Of a stretch of 64,000 nucleotides of DNA, positions 23,989-33,435 are shown piece after piece. Positions within the stretch are counted from its first letter, which is position 1. Each line of letters starts with the position of its first letter. The position numbers were made by a program, and so were the translations under genes. Location of the stretch: assembly GCF_000787815.1 (NCBI RefSeq), contig NZ_BBPO01000007.1:66671-130670 (forward strand), read 5' to 3'. The stretch comes from Streptacidiphilus neutrinimicus. GTDB lineage: Bacteria > Actinomycetota > Actinomycetes > Streptomycetales > Streptomycetaceae. The notes beneath the pieces were generated by a model that was not told where the DNA came from, did no database searches, and was given only the letters and a program-made list of their open reading frames with translations.

Positions 23989-25344
23989 CTAGCCCTTTCC
24001 GCCCGTGCTGGCGGTCGGCAGGGGGCCTTCCTTCGACCCGAGCAGCGCGGCCCACAGGTCGGGGAAGCCGGGCAGCGTCTTGGCGGTGGTGGCGATGTTC
24101 TCGACCTCGACGCCGGGGACGACCAGGCCGATCACGGCTGCGGCGGTGGCGAGGCGGTGGTCCTCGTAGGTGTGGAAGACGCCGCCGTGCAGCGGGCGCG
24201 GCGAGATGCGCAGGCCGTCCTCGGTCTCGGTGACGTCGCCGCCGAGGGCGTTGAACTCGCGGGCGAGCGCGGCGAGCCGGTCCGTCTCGTGCAGGCGGAG
24301 GTGCGCGATGCCGCGCAGCGTCGAGGGGGAGTCGGCCAGGAGCCCGACGGCGGCGACCACGGGCGTCAGCTCGCCGACGGCGTGCAGGTCGGCGTCGATG
24401 CCGTGGACCCGGCCCGTTCCGGTGAAGCGCAGCCCGTCAGCTGTGAACTCGCAGGCACCGCCCATCCGTGTGAACAGGTCCCGCAGCTCGTCACCCGGCT
24501 GACTGGTGCGCGTCGGCCAGTCGCGGACGGTGACGGCGCCGCCGGTGACGAGGGCGGCGGCCAGGAACGGCGCGGCGTTGGAGAGGTCCGGCTCGACCAC
24601 CACGTCCCGGCCGAGCAGGGCGCCGGGGGCGACGCGCCACACGTCCGGCTCGCCGCCGTCCTCGGGCGCGTCGACCTGGGCGCCGGCGGCGCGGAGCATC
24701 TCCACGGTCATCCGGATGTGGGGGAGGGACGGGACCGGGTCGCCGACGTGCCGGACCTCGACGCCGTGCTGGAAGCGCGCGCCGGAGAGCAGCAGTGCGC
24801 TGACGAACTGCGAGGAACTGGAGGCGTCGACCGTGACCGTGCCGCCGACCAGGCCACCGGTGCCGTGGACGGTCATCGGCAGCGCGCCCCGGCCGCCGTC
24901 CTCGATGCGGGCGCCGAGCGAGCGCAGCGCCTCGATGACGCCGCCGAGGGGGCGTTCGTGCGAGCGCGGGTCGCCGTCGAAGTGGACGGGGCCGTCGGCG
25001 AGCGCGGCGACCGGCGGCAGGAAGCGCATCACGGTGCCGGCGTTGCCGACGTCGATGGCGGCTGGTCCGCCGAGCGGCGCGGGCAGCACCCGCCAGGCCT
25101 CACCGCCGCCGCTGACGCCGCTGCTGGAGTTGAGGGTGTCCTCGACGCCGATGCCGAGCGCGCGCAGGCCGTCGGCCATGAGCTGGCTGTCGCGGCTGCG
25201 AAGCGGGCGCCGGACGTAGCCGGGCTGGGCGGCGAGAGCGGCCAGCACCAGGGCGCGGTTGGTCGCGGACTTGGAGCCGGGCACGGTGACCACCGCGTCC
25301 ACGGGATCGGTCGCGGTCGGGGCGGGCCAGTGCAGCTCGGTCAT
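23989..25344 (-). CDS. aroA: 3-phosphoshikimate 1-carboxyvinyltransferase (EPSP synthase)
   Basis: AroA transfers enolpyruvyl from PEP to shikimate-3-phosphate in aromatic amino acid synthesis. The 451-aa protein has the substrate-binding [17 protein letters not shown] motif (about 20-36), the GNAGTVMRF motif, [15 protein letters not shown] and the C-terminal [11 protein letters not shown] segment. TAAGCT lies 8 nt upstream of the ATG, with no Shine-Dalgarno, consistent with a leaderless transcript. rsgA follows in the same operon. Confidence 0.95.
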   Translation of the reverse strand: MTELHWPAPTATDPVDAVVTVPGSKSATNRALVLAALAAQPGYVRRPLRSRDSQLMADGLRALGIGVEDTLNSSSGVSGGGEAWRVLPAPLGGPAAIDVGNAGTVMRFLPPVAALADGPVHFDGDPRSHERPLGGVIEALRSLGARIEDGGRGALPMTVHGTGGLVGGTVTVDASSSSQFVSALLLSGARFQHGVEVRHVGDPVPSLPHIRMTVEMLRAAGAQVDAPEDGGEPDVWRVAPGALLGRDVVVEPDLSNAAPFLAAALVTGGAVTVRDWPTRTSQPGDELRDLFTRMGGACEFTADGLRFTGTGRVHGIDADLHAVGELTPVVAAVGLLADSPSTLRGIAHLRLHETDRLAALAREFNALGGDVTETEDGLRISPRPLHGGVFHTYEDHRLATAAAVIGLVVPGVEVENIATTAKTLPGFPDLWAALLGSKEGPLPTASTGGKG

Positions 25345-25463
25345 GAGCACACAGCTTAGGCCCCGAACCGATGGGGGCTCGGAACGGCGACCGCAGAACC
25401 GGCCACTGATCCGGCCTCCTGGACGGCCGCTGCCGGTGAGTCGTCACGGGAGGCGGTGAATCG

Positions 25464-26174
25464 TTATGGGAGGAGCCAGCGGGCGCCGAGGGCGAGGGAG
25501 CCGAGCGAGACCACGAGGAAGAAGCCGACCCAGAGGATGCCGGGGAGGCGGGTCAGTCGGGCGAGCTGGTCCGCGTCGGAGTCGCGGGCCTGGCGGCGGG
25601 CGCGCTTGGACTGGAGCTCGATCACCGGCCGGACGCCGCCGAGCAGCAGGAAGAAGACACTGAGGTAGGCGAAGGCGCCTTGCAGTTCCGCGCCGCCGAA
25701 CCAGGAAACGGAGAAACAGAGCGCACCGGTGGTGAGCACGGTCAACACACCGAAGGCGTTGCGCACCTCGATCAGCACGCCGAGCAGCAGCGCCACCACG
25801 GCCCACAGCAGCGCCGTGGTGTGGCCGGCGGAGAGCAGCCACGCGCCGCCCAGCCCGAGGAGGGAGGGGGCGATGTAGCCGGCGGCTGCGGTGAACACCA
25901 TGCCGGGGCCGTAGGGCTTGCCAGAGGAGACGGTCAGGCCGCTGGTGTCCGAGTGCAGCCGGATGCCGTGCAGGCGGCGGCGCATCAGCAGCGCGATCAG
26001 CGCGTGCCCGCCCTCGTGGGCGATGGTCACCACGTTGCGGGTGAACTGCCACACAATCCGCCAGCCGACCGCGAGCAGCGCGACCGCGGCCATGGCCCAG
26101 ACCACGGCGGGGCTCGGCTCCGCCTGGGTGCCGGTCACCTGCTCCCAGACCTGGCTGATGCTGTGCGCCTCCAT
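25464..26174 (-). CDS. M50-family membrane metalloprotease (site-2-protease-like)
   Basis: The 236-aa polytopic protein has the zinc motif HEGGH (in TIAHEGGHALIALL, about residues 54-67) within a membrane segment, a GPGMVFTAAAGYIAPSLLG helix and further hydrophobic helices. The PDZ domain and the NPDG motif of RseP-type proteases are missing, placing it in the short 'M50B-like' group, and the second metal-ligand motif is not obvious. Regulated intramembrane proteolysis is possible but unproven. ATG start with GAGG 9 nt upstream. It is divergent from the FAD oxidase. Confidence 0.85.
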   Translation of the reverse strand: MEAHSISQVWEQVTGTQAEPSPAVVWAMAAVALLAVGWRIVWQFTRNVVTIAHEGGHALIALLMRRRLHGIRLHSDTSGLTVSSGKPYGPGMVFTAAAGYIAPSLLGLGGAWLLSAGHTTALLWAVVALLLGVLIEVRNAFGVLTVLTTGALCFSVSWFGGAELQGAFAYLSVFFLLLGGVRPVIELQSKRARRQARDSDADQLARLTRLPGILWVGFFLVVSLGSLALGARWLLP

Positions 26175-26284
26175 GTCGCTGTGCCTCTGCTTCCCGGTTC
26201 CTGCGGTCGTCGGACGAGGCGTGCAGCCTCGCACAGGTGGACGCCGGAGAGCCACGTCGCGGTTCGCCCGGGATCAGCGGGGCG

Positions 26285-26329
26285 TTGTCACGAGCGGAAT
26301 AAAACTCTAGGGTAATTTACCCATGGGTA
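26285..26329 (+). promoter_or_regulatory. Promoter with overlapping palindromic operators for the FAD oxidase
   Basis: TTGTCA (26285-26290) and TAGGGT (26308-26313) are 17 bp apart. Two perfect palindromes overlap the -10 and the start site: GGGTAATTTACCC (26310-26322) and TACCCATGGGTA (26318-26329), so GGGTAAT half-sites recur at 15-bp spacing. The stretch is strikingly AT-rich for this genome. Layout suggests a repressor of TetR or MarR type; none is encoded next to it. Confidence 0.7.
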
Positions 26330-26356
26330 ATATCTAGGCCGCTGGGAGCAGCCCTC

Positions 26357-27985
26357 ATGCCCGAGACCGTCAGCCGTCCCCGAACCGACCCCGGCACCCC
26401 CGCTCGCGCGCGCTCCTGGTGGGGCTGGGGCTACACCGACGCACATCCCGCCGACGCGGAATGCCTCGCCATGGGCGCCCTGCTGCCGGGCACCCTCGCC
26501 GCCCCGCTCCCGATCCCGCAGGTGGCGGACCTGGCCATCGGCCGTCCCGCCCTGACGCCGCCGTCCTCCCTGGAGCGCCTGGTCACCGCCGATCCCGAGG
26601 CGCGCGCGGCACACGCCATGGGCAAGGCCTACCGCGACGTCATCCGCGCCCTGCGCGGCCGGCCGGGCCGGATCCCCGACCTCGTCGCCCACCCCGGAAG
26701 CGACCAGGACGTCGCCGACCTGCTGGACTGGGCGGGCGGACACGAGGTGGCCGTCATCCCCTTCGGCGGCGGATCGTCGGTCGTCGGCGGGGTCGAGTAC
26801 CGCGGCGACGACCACCGCGCCGTGCTGTCGCTCGACCTGACCTCGATGGACCGGGTCCTGGAGATCGACACCGCGAGCCGCTCCGCCCGGATCCAGGCCG
26901 GGGCGCTCGGTCCCGTGCTGGAGGACCAGCTGCGGCCCCACGGCCTCACCCTGCGCCACTTCCCGCAGAGCTTCGAGTTCTCCACCCTGGGCGGCTGGCT
27001 CGCCACCCGGGCGGGCGGCCACTACGCCACGGTCCACACCCACATCGACGACTTCGTCCAGTCCCTGCGGGTGGTGGCGCCCGCCGCCACGGGCGCGTCC
27101 TGGCGGCTGCCAGGATCCGGGGCGGGACCCTCGCCCGACCGGCTGTTCCTCGGGTCCGAGGGCGCGCTCGGCGTCATCACCGAGGCGTGGATGCGCCTGC
27201 AGGAACGGCCGCGCCACAAGGCGTCGGCGTCCGTGGCCTTCACCGACTTCGGCCGTGCGCTCGACGCGGTGCGCGCTGTCGCCCAGTCCGACCTGGCCCC
27301 GGCCAACTGCCGTCTGCTCGACCCCGGCGAGGCCGCGCTGTCGGGCGCCTCGCGCGACGGTTCCAGCGTCCTGGTCCTGGGCTTCGAGTCCGCCACCGCC
27401 CCGGTGGGCGACCGACTCGCGACCGCGCTGGACCTGGCCCGCGCCCACGGCGGCCGTGGCGGGGCGCCGACGACGGACCGCGACGAGCCGGCCCCGGCGG
27501 GCGACGCCGCGGTGAGCGCGTGGCGCTCGGCGTTCCTGCGGATGCCCTACCTGCGCGACGGGCTGGCGCGGATGGGCGCCGTCGTCGAGACCTTCGAGAC
27601 CGCCGCGACCTGGGACGTGCTGCCCGCCCTGATCGACGCCGTCCGTACCGAGGTCGGCGCGGCCGCGCTGAAGGCCACCGGCCACCCGGCCACCGTCAAC
27701 TGCCGCCTCACCCACGTCTATCCGGACGGCGCGGCCCCGTACTTCACCGTCGCCGTGGCCGGCCGCCCCGGCGACGAGGTGGAGATCTGGGACGAGATCA
27801 AGGCCGTCGCCGGCGACGTCCTGCACCGTCACCGCGCCACCGTCACCCACCACCACGCGGTCGGCCGGGACCACCGTCCCGGTTACGACCGGCAACGTCC
27901 CGAACCGTTCGCGCTGGCGCTGCGCGCCGCGAAGGACGCACTGGATCCGCACCACGTCCTCAACCCCGGCGTGCTGCTCGACTGA
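26357..27985 (+). CDS. FAD-linked oxidase, alkyl-DHAP synthase-like
   Basis: The 542-aa flavoprotein is of the VAO/PCMH fold: FAD-binding IPFGGGSSVVGGVE (about 135-148) and FPQSFEFSTLGGWLATRAGG (about 200-218), and a C-terminal cap with the HHH motif (VTHHHAVGRDH). This is the alkyldihydroxyacetonephosphate synthase-like (FAD-binding oxidase/transferase type 4) group; in bacteria the substrate is usually not an ether lipid precursor and remains unknown. No fatty-acyl partner is adjacent. The ATG follows GGGAG. The promoter carries overlapping operators, so expression is probably inducible. Confidence 0.88.
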   Translation: MPETVSRPRTDPGTPARARSWWGWGYTDAHPADAECLAMGALLPGTLAAPLPIPQVADLAIGRPALTPPSSLERLVTADPEARAAHAMGKAYRDVIRALRGRPGRIPDLVAHPGSDQDVADLLDWAGGHEVAVIPFGGGSSVVGGVEYRGDDHRAVLSLDLTSMDRVLEIDTASRSARIQAGALGPVLEDQLRPHGLTLRHFPQSFEFSTLGGWLATRAGGHYATVHTHIDDFVQSLRVVAPAATGASWRLPGSGAGPSPDRLFLGSEGALGVITEAWMRLQERPRHKASASVAFTDFGRALDAVRAVAQSDLAPANCRLLDPGEAALSGASRDGSSVLVLGFESATAPVGDRLATALDLARAHGGRGGAPTTDRDEPAPAGDAAVSAWRSAFLRMPYLRDGLARMGAVVETFETAATWDVLPALIDAVRTEVGAAALKATGHPATVNCRLTHVYPDGAAPYFTVAVAGRPGDEVEIWDEIKAVAGDVLHRHRATVTHHHAVGRDHRPGYDRQRPEPFALALRAAKDALDPHHVLNPGVLLD

Positions 27986-28106
27986 GGCGGCGCGATCGGC
28001 TCGGACGGCAGCGGTCGGGGTTGCCGCCCGCCGGGCCCGGCGCCGGCGGACGGTCGCGCCGAGGTTCCCACCCCGGCCACGGAGGGGACCTGGCAAGGTG
28101 GAACCC

Positions 28107-28871
28107 ATGTGCGGACGGTACGCGTCGAGTCGTAAGCCCGAGGACCTGGTCGAGCTCTTCGAGGTGAAGAGCTGGAACGCCCAGGAGGCGCTCGTGGCCG
28201 ACTACAACGTCGCCCCGACCAAGGACGTGTACGCGGTGCTGGAACGCCCCCTCCGGGAGCTCGGACCGGACCCGGTGCGCCAGCTGCGGGTACTGCGCTG
28301 GGGCCTGGTCCCCTCCTGGGCGAAGGACCCGGGTGTGGGGGTGAAGATGTTCAACGCGCGCGCCGAGACGATCCACGAGAAGCCCGCCTACCGTCGGGCG
28401 TTCACGACGCGGCGCTGTCTGCTCCCGGCCGACGGCTACTTCGAGTGGCACACCCCCGAGAAGGAGCCCGGCCAGAAGAAGGCGCCGAAGAAGCAGCCGT
28501 ACTTCGTGACCCCGAAGGACGGCTCGGAGATGGCCTTCGCCGGGCTCTACGAGTTCTGGCGGGACCGGAACATCCCCGAGGAGGACCCGGCCGCGTGGCT
28601 GACCACGTGCACGGTCGTCACGACCGCCGCCGAGCCGGAGCTGGCGGCGGTGCACCCGCGGATGCCGCTCGTCCTGCCGCGCGACCGGTGGGACGACTGG
28701 CTGGACCGCTCCCGCACCGATGCGGACGAGCTGCAGGCGCTGCTGGCTCCGCCCACGCCGGGCCTGATGGAGCTGCGGCCGGTGGGAGCCGCGGTCGGCA
28801 ACTTCCGCAACAACGGGCCCGGGCTGCTGGAGCGGGTCGAGCCGGAGGAGATCGAGGAGACGCTCTTCTGA
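28107..28871 (+). CDS. SOS response-associated peptidase (SRAP, HMCES/YedK-type)
   Basis: SRAP proteins crosslink to abasic sites in single-stranded DNA through Cys2 and so shield them. The 254-aa protein begins MCGRY, giving Cys2 after Met removal, with the active-site NVAPT (N34), the FNARAET segment, the GYFEW glutamate and the VHPRMP histidine all present. The start was placed at MCGRY; an in-frame ATG 9 nt earlier would prevent exposure of the cysteine. It is monocistronic upstream of sigR. No LexA box is evident by eye. Confidence 0.94.
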   Translation: MCGRYASSRKPEDLVELFEVKSWNAQEALVADYNVAPTKDVYAVLERPLRELGPDPVRQLRVLRWGLVPSWAKDPGVGVKMFNARAETIHEKPAYRRAFTTRRCLLPADGYFEWHTPEKEPGQKKAPKKQPYFVTPKDGSEMAFAGLYEFWRDRNIPEEDPAAWLTTCTVVTTAAEPELAAVHPRMPLVLPRDRWDDWLDRSRTDADELQALLAPPTPGLMELRPVGAAVGNFRNNGPGLLERVEPEEIEETLF

Positions 28872-28893
28872 CAACATGGACGCAGAGCGGACG

Positions 28894-28919
28894 GGAATGT
28901 ACAGGTGAGCTCTCTGGTT
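28894..28919 (+). promoter_or_regulatory. SigR-dependent promoter of sigR (sigRp2-type)
   Basis: GGAAT (28894-28898) and GTT (28917-28919) are exactly 18 bp apart, the consensus for SigR promoters (GGAAT-N18-GTT). It lies about 53 bp before the long-form start codon, as expected for the autoregulatory promoter. Confidence 0.88.
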
Positions 28920-28971
28920 GAGGCCACTGACAGGATCGAGTCAGATCGCACGCGTCAGTGGAAGGCAGCTC

Positions 28972-29745
28972 ATGGTCCCAGCAGCATGCCCCGCCCGCCC
29001 GGAGGAGAACGCCCAGTCGTTCCTCGCCTGGGCCGACTGGCCTGTCGCGGGCGATTCCGCGCAGAGCCAGATAGTCTCCATGGCGAGCACGAACGGCATC
29101 GCTGAGGAGGTGGGTCCGGTCGCCGAGAAGGACACCGAGGAGACCGAGGCGGAGCGCGCCCAGCGCTTCGAGCGGGACGCTCTGGGCTACCTGGACCAGC
29201 TCTACTCCGCCGCCCTGCGGATGACGCGCAACCCGGCGGACGCCGAGGACCTGCTCCAGGAGACCTTCGTCAAGGCGTTCGCCTCCTTCCACCAGTTCCG
29301 TGAGGGCACCAACCTCAAGGCCTGGCTCTACCGCATCCTGACGAACACCTTCATCAACTCCTACCGGAAGAAGCAGCGCGAGCCGCAGCGCACCGGTGCG
29401 GACGAGATCGAGGACTGGCAGCTGGCGCGGGCCGAGTCGCACATGTCGACGGGCCTGCGGTCGGCCGAGGCGCAGGCGCTGGACCACCTCCCCGACAGTG
29501 ACGTGAAGGAAGCCCTGCAGGCGATCCCGGAGGAGTTCCGGATCGCGGTGTATCTCGCCGACGTCGAGGGCTTCGCGTACAAGGAGATTGCCGACATCAT
29601 GGGGACACCCATCGGTACGGTGATGTCCCGACTGCACCGCGGGCGCCGCCAGCTGCGGTCCCTGCTGGAGGACTACGCCCGTGAGCGCGGGCTGGTCCCG
29701 GCCGGTACTGGCACGGGGGATGACCGGAAAGGCGCGGACTCATGA
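28972..29745 (+). CDS. sigR: ECF sigma factor SigR (thiol-oxidative stress), long and short forms
   Basis: SigR (ECF group, SigH in Mycobacterium) drives the disulfide-stress regulon. Region 2 ([23 protein letters not shown]) and region 4 ([39 protein letters not shown]) are nearly identical to S. coelicolor SigR. The long form starts at ATG 28972 (257 aa, GGAAGG 6 nt upstream) and would come from the SigR-dependent promoter; a short form can start at ATG 29080 (221 aa). In S. coelicolor the N-terminally extended SigR' is the unstable isoform made from the induced promoter, and the layout here fits that. rsrA overlaps its stop codon. Confidence 0.95.
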   Translation: MVPAACPARPEENAQSFLAWADWPVAGDSAQSQIVSMASTNGIAEEVGPVAEKDTEETEAERAQRFERDALGYLDQLYSAALRMTRNPADAEDLLQETFVKAFASFHQFREGTNLKAWLYRILTNTFINSYRKKQREPQRTGADEIEDWQLARAESHMSTGLRSAEAQALDHLPDSDVKEALQAIPEEFRIAVYLADVEGFAYKEIADIMGTPIGTVMSRLHRGRRQLRSLLEDYARERGLVPAGTGTGDDRKGADS

Positions 29746-30053
29746 GCTGCGGCAACCACCACGACACTCCGTGCGAGGACGTGCTCGACCACTTGTACGA
29801 GTACCTCGACAACGAGATGGGCGCAGCGGAGTGCGCGAAGCTGCGCGAGCACCTCGACGAGTGCAGCCCGTGCCTGGAGAAGTACGGGCTGGAGCAGGCG
29901 ATCAAGGCGCTGGTGAAGCGCAGCTGCGGCTGTGACACCGCCCCTACGGACCTGCGCGGCAAGGTCATGGCCCGCATCGAGCGGATCCGCGCCGGCCTTC
30001 CGGTCGAGGGCGACGTCCTCTCGGAGCACTCGGCCGCCCCGGCGGCGGAGTAG
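29742..30053 (+). CDS. rsrA: Zinc anti-sigma factor RsrA
   Basis: RsrA binds SigR and releases it on oxidation. The 103-aa protein has the redox/zinc ligands C11, H37, C41 and C44 at the same positions as S. coelicolor RsrA, plus C3, C31, C62 and C64. The ATG overlaps the sigR stop codon (ATGA), coupling translation and keeping sigma and anti-sigma in step. Confidence 0.97.
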   Translation: MSCGNHHDTPCEDVLDHLYEYLDNEMGAAECAKLREHLDECSPCLEKYGLEQAIKALVKRSCGCDTAPTDLRGKVMARIERIRAGLPVEGDVLSEHSAAPAAE

Positions 30054-30341
30054 GCGCAAGCCCGCGCATTCCGCGCGGAGGGCCGACGCAGGCGAGCCGT
30101 TGACCTGCTCGGTTGTGCTTTTTCGGCGCCATCTGGCTTGCCGTTTCCAAGATTTGACGCGCCGGACGTTTGAAACCGCGCCATGTGAAGAAATGGTGCT
30201 GTCCTGGCCGCATCAAGACCGCGGGCCTGGGTAAGCAGTCACCCGATCGTGGAGTTTTTCGTGGAACGACCGCTGCTGTGCGGCCGCTGTGCGATGAACT
30301 GAGGCTGGGCCGGGGACCATGGCGAAAGCGGAGCGGAGTCG

Positions 30342-31715
30342 GTGGCGGAGGCGGGCGGGCAGCCCCTGGCGCGTGGGGGGCGGGCCTACGCGGGGGCGGT
30401 GATCGTCGGGGCGTTGGTGTGCGTGGTGGCCTGCGGGGTCGGTGCGGGGCCCTGGAGTCGGGTCGCGGTGTTGGCCGCGCTGCACGGCGCGTGCGAGTGG
30501 CTGGTGCGGCGTCAGGCGCGGGTGGGGGCGGTCGCGGGGGCCGTGTCCAGAGAGGCGACCGCACGCTGGGCGGCGTTCTTTCCGGTGCTGCTCGCGGCGG
30601 CGGCCCTGCTGCGGCCGGGGCCGGCCGCGCTCGTGCCGGTGCTGGGCGCGCTGCTCGCGCCCGCCGCGCCGCCGCGCGCGCTCCGGCGGCTGTGGAACGC
30701 GGCGCAGTTGGCGCTCGCGACATGTGCGGCAGCCGGGGCCTTCCGTGGGCTCGGCGGGCCCGAGCAGCTGGCGCGGCATCAGTTCCCCGCCGTGCTGGGG
30801 CCGACGGTGGCGGCGGCGCTGGCCTTCTGTGTGGTCTCCGGGGTGCTCGCGGCGGGGATCAGGATCACTGCGGAGCGGGCCGATCCGCGCACGGTGTGGG
30901 GCGGGGTGCTGCTGCGCTCGCTCGTGCCGTGCCTCGGCTACGGCCTGATCGGGCTGATGATGGCGGTCCTGTGGCAGGGCCGGTACGGCGTCTTCTCGGC
31001 CGTGCTGGTGCTGCTGCCGCTGACGGTGTCCTCGTGGGTCTTCGCCCAGTTCCAGCAGGAGGAGGCCGCGCATCAGGCGACGGTCAGCGCGCTGGTGCAG
31101 GCGGTGGAGATCAAGGACGAGTACACCCGCGGGCACAGTGAGCGGGTCAGCCGGGCGTCGGTGCTGATCGCGCGGGAGCTGCGGATGGCGGAGGAGCGGG
31201 TCGCCTCGCTGCGGATCGCCGGAGTGCTCCACGACATCGGCAAGCTCGGCGTGCCGACGCGGGTGCTGCGCAAGAACGGCCCGCTCACGGACGACGAGCA
31301 CGAGGCAGTGCAACTGCACCCGACGTTCGGGCACGAGATGGTGCGCGGCATCGGGTTCCTCGGGGAGGCCCGGGAGGGCATCCTGCACCACCACGAGCGG
31401 ATGGACGGGCGCGGTTACCCGTCCGGACTGGCGGGCGATCAGATCCCCGAGTTCGCCCGGGTCATCGCGGTCGCGGACGCCTTCGACTCGATGACCTCCA
31501 CTCGTTCCTACCGGCGGGCGCGGCCGGTGGACGAGGCGGTGACGGAGCTGGAACGGTGCTCGGGCACCCAGTTCGACCCGACGATGGTGGGCGCGCTGAT
31601 CCGGGCGGTGCGACGGCACGGCTGGAGCCCGGCGCAGCCGAGGCCGGGCGACGAGGACGCGCCGGATGTGCCGCTCGGCATTCGGGAGCCGAGCCGAGCG
31701 GGCGTCGTCGGATGA
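30342..31715 (+). CDS. Membrane-bound HD-GYP domain phosphohydrolase
   Basis: The 457-aa protein has an N-terminal multi-pass membrane region (about 15-245; MASE-like, unclassified) and a C-terminal HD-GYP domain. The motifs HSERVSR, HDIGK (H297-D298), HPTFGHEM, HHHERMDGRGYP (GYP about 358-360) and the late DAFDSMTS are complete, so it should be a bona fide cyclic-di-GMP phosphodiesterase or related hydrolase. In streptomycetes c-di-GMP controls development through BldD and WhiG. The start GTG follows GGAG. Its stop overlaps the ATG of the next gene. Confidence 0.88.
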   Translation: MAEAGGQPLARGGRAYAGAVIVGALVCVVACGVGAGPWSRVAVLAALHGACEWLVRRQARVGAVAGAVSREATARWAAFFPVLLAAAALLRPGPAALVPVLGALLAPAAPPRALRRLWNAAQLALATCAAAGAFRGLGGPEQLARHQFPAVLGPTVAAALAFCVVSGVLAAGIRITAERADPRTVWGGVLLRSLVPCLGYGLIGLMMAVLWQGRYGVFSAVLVLLPLTVSSWVFAQFQQEEAAHQATVSALVQAVEIKDEYTRGHSERVSRASVLIARELRMAEERVASLRIAGVLHDIGKLGVPTRVLRKNGPLTDDEHEAVQLHPTFGHEMVRGIGFLGEAREGILHHHERMDGRGYPSGLAGDQIPEFARVIAVADAFDSMTSTRSYRRARPVDEAVTELERCSGTQFDPTMVGALIRAVRRHGWSPAQPRPGDEDAPDVPLGIREPSRAGVVG

Positions 31716-33316
31716 CGCCCGGCGACTCAGCCGACCGGCGGAGCCCCACTCCGCAGGCGGCGCAACCGCCTGCTGTGCCGTCACAGCAGCCGCAGCCGTC
31801 ACAGCCGCACCCCCAGTTGCCTCAGCCGCACCTACAGCCACCCCAGCCGCACCTACGGCCGCCACACCTTCAGCCGCCAAAGCCGCCGCCACCGCAGCAG
31901 GGCCCGCGCCAGCGCGAGGCCCCTCAGTCACAACAGTCCCGCCAGTCCCAACCGCCACAACAGCGGCGGCAGAAGCCCCCCACGCTGGCCCCCACGCCGG
32001 CCCCCACGCCGACCGGCCCGCAGGCCGGGACCACCCGGTCCGCCGGCCCGAGGGAAGCGGACCAGGCCACGTCGTCCTGGCGGTGGCGGCGGGCAACAGT
32101 GCACGCCGCGGCCGTTCTGCTGGTGCTGGCGTCACTCGGCTGGGTCAGCGCGTACGGGTTCGTGGAGCCGTGGACCGCGGTGGTCTTCGGGGTCCTCGTC
32201 GCCGTAGGCGAGCTGGCCCGGACGGCGCTGCCGGGGGAACGGGACCACGCGCCGCTGGGGGCGGCGGGCGCGCTCGGCTACGCGCTGCTCGGCAGTCTCG
32301 ACGGGGCGCGCACCCACCACGGCGTGGCGCAGGTCGTCCTGGTCTGCACGGCGGGGGCGCTCATCGGGACCGTGCCCCGCCTGCTGCGGCGCCGACGACC
32401 CAAATGGGGCGCGGTCTCCCGACGGGTGCTGAGCGTCGGCTTCGCGGCACTGCTGTTCCAGCCGTTCTACAACCGGGGGGCGCTGCTGCGGCACGGTCTC
32501 GAACACGGGCCGGGCTACGCCGCCTACGCGGCGGTGTGCGCCGCGCTCTCCGCGGGGGTCGACGTGTCGCTGGCGGCGGTGCTCTCCGGGGCGCCGTTGC
32601 CGCGGGCGTTGCGGGACGAGGCGTCGGCGGTGCTGCGGATCGGCTCGGCGGTCGCGGCCACGGGCGTGGTGATCGCCATCGCGGCGGGCGAGATCGGCCT
32701 GTGGGCGTTGCCGCTCTTCTCGGTGCCGCTGCTGCTGACGCTGGCCGGATTCCGCCGCTACGCGGCGATCCGGGCGACGCAGCGTCAGACCATCGCGAGC
32801 CTGGCGCGGGCGACGGAGGTGGCCGGATACACGCTGCCGGGCCACGCCTGCCGGGTCTCCGACCTGGCCTGCCGCGTCGGCCGGGAACTCGCGCTGTCCG
32901 ACCAGGAGTTGCTGCTGCTCGAGTACGCGGCGCTGATGCACGACATCGGCCAGCTCTCGCTCGTCGACCCGATCCCAGGCGGCGCGACGGCGCTGCTGGA
33001 CGACGAGGAGCAGCGTCGGATCGGGCGGCTCGGCAGCGAGGTGATCCGCAGGACCGGGGTGCCGCCGCAGGTCGCCGAGATCGTGGCCCGCGCGGCGGAG
33101 CCGTACCGCCGTGCGGACGGGAGTCTCGACGAGGCGGTGCCGCTCGCCGCCCGGATCATCCGGGTGGCGAACGCCTACGACGACCTCGCATGCGACGACC
33201 CGGGCCCGGCCCGCCGCGAGGAGGTCTTGGCCCAGTTGCGAGCGGGAACCGAGCGTGACTACGAACCTCGTGTGGTGGAGGCCCTGGTCCGTGTCTTTCC
33301 ACGGATCGCCGGGTAG
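31712..33316 (+). CDS. Membrane protein with degenerate HD domain
   Basis: The 534-aa protein begins inside the stop codon of the HD-GYP gene (ATGA overlap). Residues about 5-110 are a Pro/Gln-rich low-complexity region, then come several membrane helices (about 125-330), then an HD domain (about 345-530). The HD pair is kept (MHDIGQ, H410-D411) but HDIGK's lysine is Gln, the GYP segment is gone, and the HHERxDG stretch is replaced by AAEPYRRADG, so it is probably inactive or altered. The paralogous architecture suggests duplication and a hetero-oligomer with the catalytic neighbour. Confidence 0.85.
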   Translation: MTPGDSADRRSPTPQAAQPPAVPSQQPQPSQPHPQLPQPHLQPPQPHLRPPHLQPPKPPPPQQGPRQREAPQSQQSRQSQPPQQRRQKPPTLAPTPAPTPTGPQAGTTRSAGPREADQATSSWRWRRATVHAAAVLLVLASLGWVSAYGFVEPWTAVVFGVLVAVGELARTALPGERDHAPLGAAGALGYALLGSLDGARTHHGVAQVVLVCTAGALIGTVPRLLRRRRPKWGAVSRRVLSVGFAALLFQPFYNRGALLRHGLEHGPGYAAYAAVCAALSAGVDVSLAAVLSGAPLPRALRDEASAVLRIGSAVAATGVVIAIAAGEIGLWALPLFSVPLLLTLAGFRRYAAIRATQRQTIASLARATEVAGYTLPGHACRVSDLACRVGRELALSDQELLLLEYAALMHDIGQLSLVDPIPGGATALLDDEEQRRIGRLGSEVIRRTGVPPQVAEIVARAAEPYRRADGSLDEAVPLAARIIRVANAYDDLACDDPGPARREEVLAQLRAGTERDYEPRVVEALVRVFPRIAG

Positions 33317-33435
33317 GCAGCGGGCAAGGGGGTGCACGTGGTTGGATGCAGAGGCAGGGCCTTGCGGGTCCATGTGTCGACCTGTGGATGTGGCAACGCA
33401 ACGTGTGCACGCCCTCGGCGTAGTGGTTACGCCAG

